The translations under genes were made by a program, and so were the position numbers. From Cymbidium sinense (taxonomy: Eukaryota > Streptophyta > Magnoliopsida > Asparagales > Orchidaceae), in assembly GCA_021442155.1 (NCBI GenBank), contig CM038216.1, positions 159,015,983 through 159,079,982 of the forward strand: a stretch of 64,000 bases of DNA, written 5' to 3'. Below, one piece after another: positions 15,220 to 27,370 of this stretch (position 1 is the stretch's first letter; every line of letters starts with the position of its first letter). Below the pieces are notes generated by a model. The model did not search any database and had not been told where the DNA came from. It saw only the letters and a program-made list of their open reading frames with translations.

Positions 15220-16345
15220 CATGGGTCAAATGGGTTGACCCAAACCCATTGGGTTTGGTGCACCACTCATCACTAAGTCCCCTTGAGCTTTTAGGAAAGC
15301 CTCAAGTGATTGTGATGAGGGTATTACCAAAATACATGGACTAGGCCAAAATTTGTTCTATGGCCTAGGGGTAGAATGATTATTTTTTTATTATTTTTCA
15401 ATTTGGGTATGTTTGGTATGTTGAGAAAATAGGTTCGGCCAAGTTTCATTGGATTTGGAATCCATTTGATAGGGTTTGGCTCATGTTGACCCATTTAGGT
15501 CAAAATGGGTCAACTTGGGTCAAGTTGATCAATTGGTCAATTTGGGTCAAACTAAGGGTTGGGTCAAGTTCATATGACCATTTGAAATGTTTTGGTGCCT
15601 TTGGTTTGGTTCAATTTGGATAAGATTTGGTTTTGGCTCATATGAATCATTTAGGTCAAATGGGTCAAGTTGATCTATTTGACCCATTTGATCTATTTGA
15701 GGTAGGTCAAGGGTAGGTTTAGGTTTGGTTAGCCATATGGAGTGGATTAGTATCTTTGTTTCCAATCAATTTGGGTTAAGTTCAATTTTGGCTCAACATG
15801 ACCCCTTTAGGTCATGTTGGGTCTAAGGTCAATTGGGCTAGGTTGGGTCTAATTGGCCAATTGAGCTTTGGTCAAGTTTCACAAGTGATTTGGGATGGAC
15901 TTGACCCATTGGTTTCAATTAATTTGGCTTAGATCAAGTTTTGATACATTTTGACCCTTTAGGTCAAAATGGGTCAACTTGGGTCAAGTGGGCCAATTGG
16001 GCTAGGTTAGGCTCAAATGTTAGATTGGTCAAGTTCAAACATAGGTCATGAGTGAACTTGGATCAATGGTTTCAATCAATTTGGCCTATGGTGGATTTTG
16101 GCTATGTTAGGTTTAATTTTAGGTAAAGTGTTGACTTGGTCAACCCTTAGGTTTGACTTGGTTTGACCCAATTTGATTGATTAATCATCCCATGATGATT
16201 GTTGATCATGATGATAGGGATATATGTGTTTGGTTCAATCCAATTTGGTTAGGATCAAAAATTAGCTCATTAGGGTACTTTAGGTCACTTTGGGTCAAGT
16301 GAGCCTAAGTGGGTCAAATGGCTTGGTCAAAGCTTGATTTGAAAT
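15220..16345. promoter_or_regulatory. W-box-core-dense tract in LTR copy 1
   Basis: The tract is a degenerate run of words such as 'tttgacccatttaggtcaaaatgggtcaacttgggtcaag' kept under 20 nt each: TTGACC, GGTCAA and their inverted pairs. By eye I count about 28 TTGAC(C/T) cores on the two strands in about 1.1 kb, where about one would be expected by chance. TTGAC(C/T) is the core of the W-box bound by plant WRKY factors. Whether it regulates the LTR is inference. Confidence 0.55.
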
Positions 16346-16679
16346 TGATTGATCTTATATATGGACTTATGATTGAAATATAAATTCATTTACAAGTGGT
16401 TTGAAGTCAAATGGATTTTGATCCATTTGAAAATTTCATATTCAAAGGAAGAATATGAAGGGGTCTTGGGTTTGATTTTTTGATTTGGGTCTTGATTGTT
16501 TGATTGAGGTTTGGATTTATATATGAGCTTATAATTATAGGATTGATTGAACCATGAGAGAAAATCAAGGATTTGGCTTTATTTGGAACTGATTTGGCTA
16601 AGTTCAAGATTTTGGCTTGAAAGGCTTAGATTTGATTTTGGGTTGAATTGAGTTTAATTTTTGGAGATGGTTTTGATTG

Positions 16680-17360
16680 TTTGAATTTATATTTCATTTA
16701 TATATGTGAATATAAATGAGAATATAAATTGATCATGAGAAAATTTCAAGAATTTGAAAGAGTTTAATCATGATTTGGGCTAAATCCATTAAAGGGAATT
16801 TAAAAGATTTAAGAGAATGTTTAATTTGAATTTAATTTTTGAAGTGGATTTGATTGATTTATATTCATATTTCATTTATATATGAGAATATAAATGAGAA
16901 TACAAATAATTTTTGAGAAAATCCCATGAGTTTGAAATGTTTTGATCAAAGTTTAGGTTAAATCCATTAATGGAAAATTAAGGGATTTAAGATTATTTTA
17001 AATTTGGAAATTAATTTTTGACTTTGATTGGATTGATTTATATTTATATTTCATTTAAATATGAGAATATAAATGAGGATATAAATAAGTTTTGGGAAAA
17101 TCCCAATGATTTGAATAGGTTTGATCAAAGTTTAGATTTGATTTTGGCTAAGTCCTTTAATAGAAAATTAAAGGGACTTAAGGAAATTTTCATGAATTGA
17201 TTTTGAATTTTGAATTTTATTTGATGGTTTGAATTTATATTTAATTTATAAATGTGAATATAAATGAGAATATAAATGGATCATGAGAAAATCTCAAAGA
17301 TTTGAATAGGTTTAGATCATAATTTTGGCTAAGTCCTTAAGAAAGGGTTAAGGAGTTAGA
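16680..17360 (-). repeat. ~180-bp tandem repeat, about 4 units, LTR copy 1
   Basis: The block 'catttatatatgtgaatata' followed by 'aatgagaatataaat', 'gagaaaatctcaa' and 'gggatttaag' recurs with anchors near 16,711, 16,889, 17,069 and 17,259, a spacing of about 178-190 bp. The matching part of other LTR copies has about 2 units (27,700-27,990; 33,120-33,400) or about 4 (61,080-61,690). Unit number therefore differs between copies. Confidence 0.75.
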
Positions 17361-17764
17361 AAATTTTAACTTAAGAATTTTTCGTGGATTTTGATCATGG
17401 GTTTCAATCATATATTTCAATCATGGAATTGAATCATGGAATTGATTTGAGATGGAATTGAATCATGGAATTGATTTGAGTTTGAGAAAATCAAATATAA
17501 TTGATTTGGAGTTTGACTTGAAAGAAGGAAAGTGAGGAATGGTTTAAGCTAAAGGGTAGGAAATTTTCCTAACACCCCTAAGGCATGACCTATTCATATG
17601 GATAACTATTCTAAGTCTTCTAGGGCTTGGTTGGAGTGTCCACCTAATCACTAGATGTGTCTTAAGACTAAGGAACTCTTAAAGTCTAAGTGGAATCCTA
17701 AGCCTAAGATGGAGGTGTTGAGTGCTCATTCTAAAAATGAGATCAACAAGCATCTACCATGGAG

Positions 17765-18850
17765 TTATTTCCACATAGAGTATATGGTATGCACTCACTT
17801 ATCAAAAAAAAAAGATTGCTTTATCCTATTTTAATAAGTAATTAGTCATGAGTAAGAGAAGTCACAGTTGGGATCTAGTCGAGTAAATTTGTAATTATTA
17901 TGAAGTTTTGGATTTAAAATTTTATAGATTCCTTTCACTTGGTTGATCACTAGTTATGAATACCTAAAGGTTTTGATCTCTTTTATTTTCATCAAAGTTA
18001 TTAATTCTAAGCAAGTTATTATAGCTTTATATTCAACTTAATTATTTATACAAGACTTATATAAGTAATGAGAAAATTAAACCAGCCTATTTCTAGAGTT
18101 GTAAAAATTAGCTCGATCTTGACTTTCTCTGAGATAGCAAAACTTGGTTTTTTTTAGGATTCTACATTGTTCAAGTACAACTCCCAAGTGAACTATTTTT
18201 GTTCTTCTAAATTCATAATATGGTCATCAGGGAGATCATTATTTAGAGGAGAATCTTTGGTAAGCGGGTGTACTACCTATAAAGTTGATAATAGTCTTAT
18301 CCTTAACAACATATAGTGGAATAAACTATATTTCAATTGAAGCAAAATCATAGATCACCATACCAAACATCTAGAAAATGTTGGAAGGGTTATAAGATAT
18401 TACAAAGGGTTCACCCATGAAATTAATTATTTTGTAGGAAAGTAATAATAACTTAGTTTCTAGGCAGTGAAGACCAAAGCTTAAAATAATGATTATCAAT
18501 TAATTGGTAGTTCATTTCTATTAATGACTTTAAAGCTCAAGTAGTATAATGCATTCCCCTTGCCTTACTCATTGACCTAAGCTAACAAGTTCTAAGAGAT
18601 TTCTTAAAGTTATAGTGTATAGGATTAATGGTTTCCTATGAGTGGGGGAAGCCAAAACTAGAGGGTTCATTTGATATTGTTTTATATCTTCAAAAGCATT
18701 ACAACATTTCTTATCCTAATGAAACTTTGAATCATTTTTGGTTAAAACATCAAAGGGCTGACATCTTCTTGATATATTGGATATGAATCTTTTGAGATAA
18801 ATGTTGACCTCATTTTTGAATGAGGTTAACATCATTTCTAAAGTTAATAA
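17765..18850 (-). pseudogene. Tat-lineage RT - RNase H - integrase remnant
   Basis: On the minus strand this is a shortened, decayed pol. The stretch at 18,690-18,800 ('cttcaaaagcattacaac...gggctgacatcttcttgatatattgg') matches the RT connection region preserved at 52,600-52,730. The stretch at 17,765-17,850 ('gtatatggtatgcactcacttatc', 'cctattttaataagtaattag') matches the integrase remnant at 9,024-9,110. The integrase runs straight into the LTR at 17,748, so the usual 2.4-kb 3' region is missing. No open frame survives. Confidence 0.5.
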
Positions 18851-18899
18851 TTGGGACACTTATTCTTAAATTAGGAATATCCTAATTAGACACTTAGGA

Positions 18900-21320
18900 C
18901 ACTTCAGTTAGTGACCTAGTGTACATTTCTAAGGTCTAACTTAGCTCAATAGAATTGGATAAACCTATACTAAATTTAAATAAAAAAATTAAAATATAAA
19001 TCTAAGCATACTTAAATCAAGGTGAATATCATAGTTAACCTGATTATCTTATTTAACCCTAAAGTAACTTTAACTTAAAAGAAATTCAAACTAAATAAGA
19101 ACAAACCTAAATCAAAATCAAATGAAACCATGAAATCAAATGAAAAGCTTAAAATCAATCTAAATCAAAGTCAAATATGGCCAAACGTTTTTGATATACT
19201 CTTGACTTATGTGGGCTCCATCAAGTCAAAGGTCAACCCACCAAAATTTGACCAAATAAAATTATTTCAAATTGTCAAAATGATAAAATAAATAAGTTTA
19301 CATATGAATTTAAAGAAATATAAATCATTAAGGACTTAATTATGCTAATTAGATCATTTGATCTAAATAGACTTAAATGAGTCTTTCTGAATTCAAAATC
19401 AAAATCAAATTGAAGTCAACTCAAATTTATTGTTCAAAATCATTTGAAAGTGATTATTAAACATAAATCAACCAATTATTAGAGTTAAATTGGTTAATAT
19501 GAGAATTTAACCTAATTAACTCAATTTTAACCCATTAAGACCATGTTAGGCCAAAATGGGGTTTGAACTCTAAATAAATGAAGTTAATTAATCCAATCCA
19601 TTCCAAATGCATGGATTAATATAATTGAAAGATAAATACACTGTAATTGAGCCAAAAAGTCAATTTGACTCAATTCAATTCAATAAAATTCACTTAAGCC
19701 ATAATGGGTTAAATATTAAATAAGCAAATGATTAATTTCAAATTCCATAAAACCCATTGATTAAAAATATCATAAATAATTAAATTTATATAATTGAAGT
19801 ATCAATATAGTGGTAATCAATCAATTGGAGTAAGCTAGATCAAGCTATATAAAAAGTGCTTAAATGATAGAATTTCAAAAATATTTGAAGCAAATTTAAA
19901 CCAAACATCTTGGAATACATCCAAACCTATCCTAAGATGAGTTTAGGTTAATTTGTAGCCAAGACTAAGCAAATTAATGAAGTCCAAGTCTATCCAAGGG
20001 AAGGAATATGCCATGGCAACATAAGAGAACATGAAGACAAATTCTCTTCCCCAATCCACTCCTCTTTGCTCGTCCACCTCAACACCCTTGGACATGTGTT
20101 AGCCAGCCAACCACCCTTAGAGCTAGCCTCCAAGGGTGGTAATCACCTTGGCCTACCAAAGGAAGAGGGAAACTTGGATAAAGCTTCTATCCATACATGG
20201 AAATCAAGGAGAGAGTCCTTCTCAATCCCATTTGAGCATCCCATCACCTTCCCCAAGCAAAAATCATGAGTGCAAACCTCCCCAACCCCCATGCTACTGA
20301 TAATCTATAAAACAACAAAACCTATCAAAAAATGTGTGAAGCTTGGTCTCCATGACAATCCATGTGGAAGCAATCCAATTCCTATTTCCTAGAGGCTCAT
20401 TGCACCACCATGAAGCTAATCGAATAATTCCCATCACCTAAGGTTGCCACTGATGAGGTACGCACCAAACCTGACCTCCTTTACTTTCAATTTTGGTCCT
20501 TTATGAAAGAAACTTAATATCAAGTGAGATTGAACCGTATAGATGTGATATATGTGAGTCCCTGATGGATTTGAAATTGAAATCGGGTGATTACAATAGT
20601 TGGTTGGCCAAAAATCATTCAAAATTGACGTGGCTCACGACTTTCATTGGCGTTAAACAAGATGCAATATCCGTCATCCGTTCCTTTTATTTGAAATAGA
20701 CGGTCGAGATTTAGTCAAACCATTAGATTAAGCCCCTATAAAATCACAGGTTTGATTCGAGTATCTGATCTTCAAATGGACTTTCTATATCTATCTATGT
20801 CCCGACGTCATTTTAATGCGGGAGCCACATGGATAAATCACACGATTCCATGCATAAAGTAACACCACATCGGCACCACGTGGCTCTGACGTAAGTAGGA
20901 AATTCAGGTTTTTCAAATATAAAAATTACAAAAAATTAATAGAAACTTAAAAAAATCATAGAAAATAAAATATACATAAAAAATATAATTAAGAACTCCG
21001 TGGATTCTTCTCAATGAGAGGAATCCATTAAACATAAAATCCCCAATTTTCATTAAGTAATTTTGGATTAATTTGAGTTCGAATGAAAATAATCAAACTA
21101 AAATTAACCCCAAACCATTGTTCCAATTTATTGAAACTCTGGGGAAATCCAAATTAGGGTTAATATACACTTTAAGAAATTTTTTAATAATTTATTTCAA
21201 ATTAAATCAAATGATATTTAATTTTAAACATTAAACATAATTTTAAATAAATAAAATAATCTCTAATAAAATAATAATCTAACCTAGAGTGTTGACTGTA
21301 ATGCATATGAATCAATATGA
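18900..21320 (+). repeat. Diverged LTR fragment in inverted orientation (copy 1b)
   Basis: There is no gene here. The order of features matches the plus-sense LTR at 32,698-39,747 but compressed: A-rich text with 'aaatcaaa' words (18,960-19,190), a sparse TTGACC tract (19,200-19,720), a GC-richer part (20,030-20,460), and a second one (20,600-20,900) with 'gtcccgacgtca' against 'gtcccgccaact' at 35,660. AT-rich text follows. It lies opposite in sense to the minus-strand LTRs on both sides. It looks like a truncated older LTR and could also be debris of an independent element. Confidence 0.4.
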
Positions 21321-21515
21321 AAGTACTGATGTGCCACTACCTAGTCATTCATCCCTCCTAAGCAACTACCCACCTATTGAGAACACCGCTAGCTTTTAAT
21401 CTTTGCATCACAAAATCTATAATTATATGCTTTCTCATAAGGTAAACTTGATTAAGAATCAATCCAATATCGATATTAATGTGGGTGAATTTTTATTTTA
21501 TCTTCACCTAAAATA
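21320..21515 (-). other. Leader/PBS region of minus-strand Tat element, degraded
   Basis: Text such as 'aatgtgggtgaatttttattttatcttcacct' (21,479-21,509) lines up with the PBS flank at 9,695-9,726 ('attgtggtgaaaaattccttatagggagtcgcct' region). It marks the sense 3' end of the LTR that begins at 28,281. The PBS itself is mutated beyond recognition. Confidence 0.3.
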
Positions 21516-22055
21516 AATTAAATGAAAAAAAATATTCTTTTGTTACTTAGATCCACAAATATTCTTATTGGGTGATCAAGTACAACACCGAGGAATATGG
21601 TTTTCTCGAGAGTAAGTCACCATACTACAATGGACCTAATCACCTTAATGAGGACTCTAAGACAATGGTATTTGAATGTACGAGATTCTTCCTAATTTTA
21701 TAGCAAAGTAGGGTTTATTTTAAATTAAGTTCATTGTTCTATGGAGGCAAGCCCCATAGTTAATTACATCTTAAGAAATGAGATTCCTTAAGAATTCTCT
21801 CGATTAAGGTAAATGATCATTGTCTCTAAAGATTTCAAAGATAAGATTATTAATCAATTAGTTATTTTTGGAAGATCAAATATGGTTGTTCAAAAGGAGG
21901 GAGTTATTATCGAAACCAAAGGAAGATAAGTAAGAGATGCTCATTGCTAGGAAGCTAGAGCATCCCAAACTATCCCATGGTTGGGCTTTATATTTTGAAT
22001 TTGAAGAGAATTATTTGTTTGAGTAAAATTTTTATTAGAAATATAGATTCTACAA

Positions 22056-22620
22056 TTCCATGATATAAGATCATGGAAATACCTAAGAGGTGAGGATTTA
22101 TGGTTATAGCCCACAAAGGGAAAAAAATCTCATATCCTAATTAGGTGAGGGCCAAAGCATGACTTAAATCTAAGGAATGATATGGTTTACCTCCACAAGA
22201 GAGGATAAACCAGACTTGGACTTACAACCACCTCCATCTATGATTTTAAATACATGTAGGCAAGTCTTATGGCTTTTTTGCAAGATAGTTAGGCTATTAT
22301 TTATTTAGAAAGAAAACTAAATAGCTAGGACTTATAATTCCATGATACAAGATCATGGAAATACCTAAGAGGTGAGGATTTATGCTTGTAGCCCACAAAG
22401 GAAAAGTGCGACCTCAAATCCTAAATCTAGGGAGCTTTGGCAAGGGCTAAAGCATGACTTAAATCTAAGGCAAAAATGGGCATATGGTTTACCTCCACAA
22501 GGGAGGATAAACCACCCGATTGTTGGACTTACAATCGCCTAGGGGTGGCCGCCAACTAACTCCTCCTATGATTTTAAATACATATAGGCAAGTCTTATGC
22601 TTTTTTAATAAGATAGTTAC
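22056..22620. repeat. Internal ~280-bp duplication within LTR copy 2
   Basis: The blocks 'gatcatggaaatacctaag', 'aggtgaggatttatg', 'ttagccc/gtagcccacaaagg', 'gggccaaagcatgacttaaa' and 'tacatgtaggcaagtctta' occur twice in order, starting near 22,056 and 22,338. LTR copies 1 and 3 have a single version (10,310-10,560 and 39,030-39,270). This is a local tandem duplication private to this copy. Confidence 0.65.
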
Positions 22621-25600
22621 TATTTATTTAGAAAGAAGACCAAGTCCTTAAACTCCTTTAAGAGACTATATCATGTGGTATGAACTCATGACTTAATCTA
22701 ATGAAAATTTTATTAATTTTATTTTCATTTTTTAATAATTAATTTGACATAGGCTATGGGATTCATATGTCTAATGCATGAGAAATTGCTTATGTAACCA
22801 AGTCCACCTAGCCTATTTTTGGATTATGCTTAGGGGTATAAGCAACGCAAAAAAATATTTATATTTTATTACAACACCCTTAAGCACAATCCCTCAGAAG
22901 ACATGGTTAGACTAAGATCGCCTACCATTTAGTCTACATACACCCTAACATCCGCCTAAAACATTACACCATAAAATCAAGCATCAAACCATGCACGCCT
23001 AACATAGGACTAGAAATGGTGACCTAGCCTAATGTGTGCCATTTTAAGGCTTGTGGTATGTCTTAGCTAAGCTTTAGGTTTGAAATTTTCTAAGTGTGAA
23101 AGGGTTCAACTTAGAGGGTGATTTCATTTTAAGTGATTTAGTTTATTTGTCAATTTTATTTGGTGATTTGATTTGGTTTGAATGAACCTACATTTAATTA
23201 CAAAAGGTTGTAAAGAGAAGAAAAGATAAGAAAACTTCTCTTTCATCCCTACCTTAAGTAATTTATAAGATAGATTCATTAGTGATTTTTCTTTAGTGAA
23301 TATTTTATTATGTATTTTAATTAATCATAAGTTTAGATTTGCTCTAAATAAACCTATTCAAATAAGAATGTCATTTTTATGACTAATTAAAGTGAATTAC
23401 TATCATAAAACACACAACCATTTAATTCTTTCTAACATGTGTATCATGCATATGAATGTATCCTAAGCATACAAACAAATGCAAAGCCTTAGCACACCAT
23501 AATGATGAATGCAAAGAGATATTGTTTAAGAAAATTTGATATTTCATGAATGCATGATTTGGTTAAGTAGAAAAAAAGGGATTCTTTTATCCATTTATCA
23601 AATGCACATTTACATGTATGAAATACATAAGTGAGTATGACGCCATTATTTTCTACCAGGGGTGTAAGGTGCAATACCTACTTGGAGATACTTAAAGCCT
23701 CAAACCGAATATCTGACTAATATACAACTTTTCTTAAATACATGTGCATGTACAAAAGTAAATGAATGGAAGAAGAATCATGCAAAAGATTTTGTTTATT
23801 TGTTTGTTTGTTTGATTTGGTTTATATATGTATGAAGATCCTTCTTAATTCATGACATGGGAGTGCATAGGAATGAACTTAAGCAAGTGTTATGTTCTTT
23901 TCAAATGAACTATACACTATGCAAATACCCATGTTAAGAGAAGAGAAGAAAACCACATAAAACACATTTCTATACTATAACAACATGCAAGCTTATAAAT
24001 ATTTATAAGTAGCATACTTTCACTTATGAGCTTTGATTTATAGATTTTGAAAATAATTTTGATTTAGTGATAATAGCCATTCATATTCTTACTTTATCCA
24101 AATCATAGCAATTTGACATAAAGGAAACATTTCATTTTAATTTGATTTTTCAAAAGGAATGAATGCATGAGTTCAAATGGAAACAACATTTAACATACTT
24201 GGAAAGAGATAAAATGATGCAAGCATGTAATTTCATTCACCCTAATTAATTGTAAGGACAATCTTATGACATAAGATTATTTAAAGTGAATCAAAATTCT
24301 TTAAAGAGATTTTTATTTTATTTTGAGATTTGAATTTGGCTTAGGAAAAGTGAGAATTATTTTTTGGTCCTAACCCATTTCCCCATGTGTGAATTGATTT
24401 AGTTTAATTTTTAGAACCATTAGATTAATTTTATGTTTTAGAAGGTGTAATTAAATCCATTAATTACCCCTTACCTAAATCACTTTAACATAATTAACCA
24501 ACTAATTATGAGCCAACATATGATATGCAACCACATGGAATTTAAATCAGCAATGCTCCTAAGAAAGAAAGAGGCCTAATGCAATTGGCTCAATTTTTAA
24601 TTAAGCTAAAGGGGTTTAATTAAGTACTTTCATAACTCTTCCTACACATGTGGGTTGGATTTGATTTTCTTAAGCTTACCTTAGGCTATTGAACACCTAA
24701 GGATCTACCCAAGATTGGGATAGATTAAGTGATTAAGTTTATGGAATTTTGGTTTTGATTTGGTTAATTGTTATTTAATAAAATGATTAAATCATTAATC
24801 AATTTATAAATTAATTAAGTCTCATTAAATGAAATAGACTTAAGGGAAAAGATTTGGAAAAGACATCCTATCTCACTAAGTCTATCCACTGTTCTAAGAT
24901 GATTAACAAGCTTAATTAATGAATTTTTCACAATTTAATAGGTTAATTAATCATTTAATTGATTAAGGGAGTGATTAGAGATGAAATAAGCAATTACCTA
25001 AATCCAATAATAAATTCCATGAAAATCTTAGGAGGTAGATGTCATCTCACCAATTAACTCTAGGGAGTTTGGAATTAATTATTGAAGTAATTGGGAATAA
25101 TTAACATAATTACATTTCAATAAAATGCAAATTGAATGAATTCTATTATTTAAAATTAATCAAAAATTTTATAATATTTCTGACTTATCTTTAAAATGAA
25201 GTTGAGTTTGCATTTTTTTGGATTTTTCTACATTTAGTTATGAATTTTAAAGTTTATGTGATTAATAGTGATTAAGGTCATAAGTCTAATTAACTAATCC
25301 GTAATGCCACTAATGCAGTGTGCACTTTCCATATGGCATGACAGGATTGGTTATTTAAGTTGTTAAATCAGATGCCACGCCACATGAAGCACGCTTTCTC
25401 CTTGGTCATCCGATCATGATCAAGATTAAACTCATAGTTTCAAAAGGATTAATCCGTGGATCTAGCATGTTTTAATCAGGACCGTCCATCAAGAACATGT
25501 GGGATGGATGGTCCATGATTTATCCCTGCCCTCGCCTATGGGAGACGGAGACTATCCGTCATCCGTGGCTTGATCTGATGTCACTTGAGCTCAGATTGGG

Positions 25601-26098
25601 CCAGGATTCAACCCACACCATATGAAGCAAGGAGAACAATATCTAGTGGAATGGGATTACATTTCCCTACAAAGGACCAAGAATTTTGAACTTAAGCTTT
25701 TGAGTAATACCTCACTGGAGGCTATCATCGGCGCTCCCAAACGTTGAGGTAGCTTCTAGTGGAGACAAGCCCTATTGAAGGTTTTAGAGTTCAATTTGTA
25801 ATGGATCTTCCAATTGATCAAAGCTTGCTTTGGCTTCTTTGGTCTAACTCCTTCTCATGGCTTGGATGCTTGGGATTTGCTTTGGATGAGCTCGACTTAG
25901 TTCTCGATGGTGCTTGCAAGAGGAATTGGACTTTGGTTGGGTATTGAGTAAGTTGAACTATCCCTCACCTCCCTATTTTGACTTAGCAAAACGAGAATGG
26001 AATTACAAATGAGCTTGGGAATCCTTGGGGAAGCTTGTTGATGCTTTCCTTCGATCCTCGACAATCAAATGCAAGGTCAATGAATTGGAATGGAATGA

Positions 26099-26117
26099 GG
26101 GGGAGTATATCTCCCCC
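26099..26117. promoter_or_regulatory. Conserved hairpin GGGGGAG-TATAT-CTCCCCC, copy 2
   Basis: This is the best-preserved copy of the LTR hairpin, with a perfect 7-bp stem and a 5-nt TATAT loop. It matches the positions noted in LTR copies 1, 3 and 4. Confidence 0.55.
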
Positions 26118-26549
26118 TACTTGAAACAGACAGTCAAAGTTTATCTTGCCATTTTGATCAATTTAATGAGATTGAATAGGTTGTTTAGGTTGTTAGGAGT
26201 TCCATGTGGTTAGGTTTTGGCAGAAGAGTGGGAGTGTGGAGGTGCACATGTGCTAAAATGAGTGTGGGAGGTGATCCATGTGGAGAAATTGAGTGGGATG
26301 GTTAGGGCTTTAGGTTGGGTTAGGGCCCAAATTATTGTCATGTGCACCACCCTCCTTGGTGTCCAAATGGTCCATGAGGGTGCCAAGTGGTCTTGAGTTG
26401 GAATATGATAAAATTCCAAGTGAATTTGATTATAGTTACCTTTGGCCTAGGGTAAAATGGTCATTTAGCTTTGATCTTGATTTAGACATATTTGACTGAT
26501 TGAAAAAATGGGTTGCCAATTTCAATGAATTTGGAGTTTATTTGATATG

Positions 26550-27370
26550 ATTTGGCTCATGTTGACCCATTTAGGTCAAAATGGGTCAACCTGGGTCAAG
26601 TTGACCAATTGGTCAAATTGGGTTAAACTAAGGGTTAGGTTAAGTTCATATGACCATTTGAAGTATTTTGGTATCATTGGTTTGGTTTAGTTTATTTTAT
26701 ATTTCATTTTAGTTCATTTGAGTTCACTTAGGTCAAGTGTTGACCAATTTGACCCATTTGACCCAATTTGGGCTCATGGGGTTGGTTTTGATCATTTGAA
26801 ATGTTGCAAGCTTTAGTTTCAATAAATTTTAGTTTGATTTGATTTTGGCTTGATTTGATCTTTTAGGTCAAGTTGGGTTTATGGTCAATTGAGCTTGGTT
26901 GGGTCTAATTGGTCAATCTAGGCTTAGGTCAAGTTCAACAAGTGATTTAGAATGAATTTGACCCATTAGTTACAATCAATTTGGCTTAGATCAGGATTTG
27001 ACACATTTTAACTTTTTAGGTCAACTTGGGTCAACTTAGGTCAAGTGGCCAATTGGGCTAGGTTTGGCTCAAATGATGACTTGGTCATCTTTAATCATTA
27101 ATCATAAACCGCTTAGATCAATGGTTTCAATCAATTTATCATATGGTGGATAAGTTTAGGTTTCATTTGAGTTAAGTGTTGACTTGGTCAAAGTCTAGGT
27201 TTGACTTGGTTTGACCCAATTTGAGTGATTGATCATCCTAAGATGATTGTTGCTCATAATGTGAGGCTTAGATGGACTTAGTTCAAACCAATTTGGCCTG
27301 GATTAGAATTTGGCTCAAAAAGGTGCTTTAGGTCACTTTAGGTCAAGTGAGCCTAAGTGGGTCAATTGAC
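26550..27370. promoter_or_regulatory. W-box-core-dense tract in LTR copy 2
   Basis: This is the same TTGACC/GGTCAA-rich tract as in copy 1, beginning 'gttgacccatttaggtcaa'. Spacing and number of cores differ somewhat, but high density is retained. Confidence 0.55.

Larger units (their letters stand above)
9735..17748 (-). repeat. Giant Tat-type LTR, copy 1 (most complete, ~8.0 kb)
   Basis: This is a non-coding module that on the minus strand begins TGTTGATCTC (17,748) and ends ...CCCACA (about 9,735) just before the PBS-like motif. In sense order it holds a ~180-bp tandem repeat (17,360-16,680), a GGTCAA/TTGACC tract (16,345-15,220), a hairpin (15,022-15,006), a GC-richer island (about 14,480-14,140), long AT-rich filler, a second hairpin (11,216-11,200), and a terminal block (about 10,950-9,735). 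The same order recurs at 21,515-28,281 and, inverted, at 32,698-39,747. About 8 kb is very long for an LTR, although Tat/Ogre elements are known for LTRs of several kb. The end points are inferred. Small open frames inside it look random. Confidence 0.6.

Noticed and set aside
15547..16607. Open frames in the GGTCAA tract (also 62,658-63,027)
   Set aside because: Low-complexity peptides from repeated GGTCAA words; no gene-like features.
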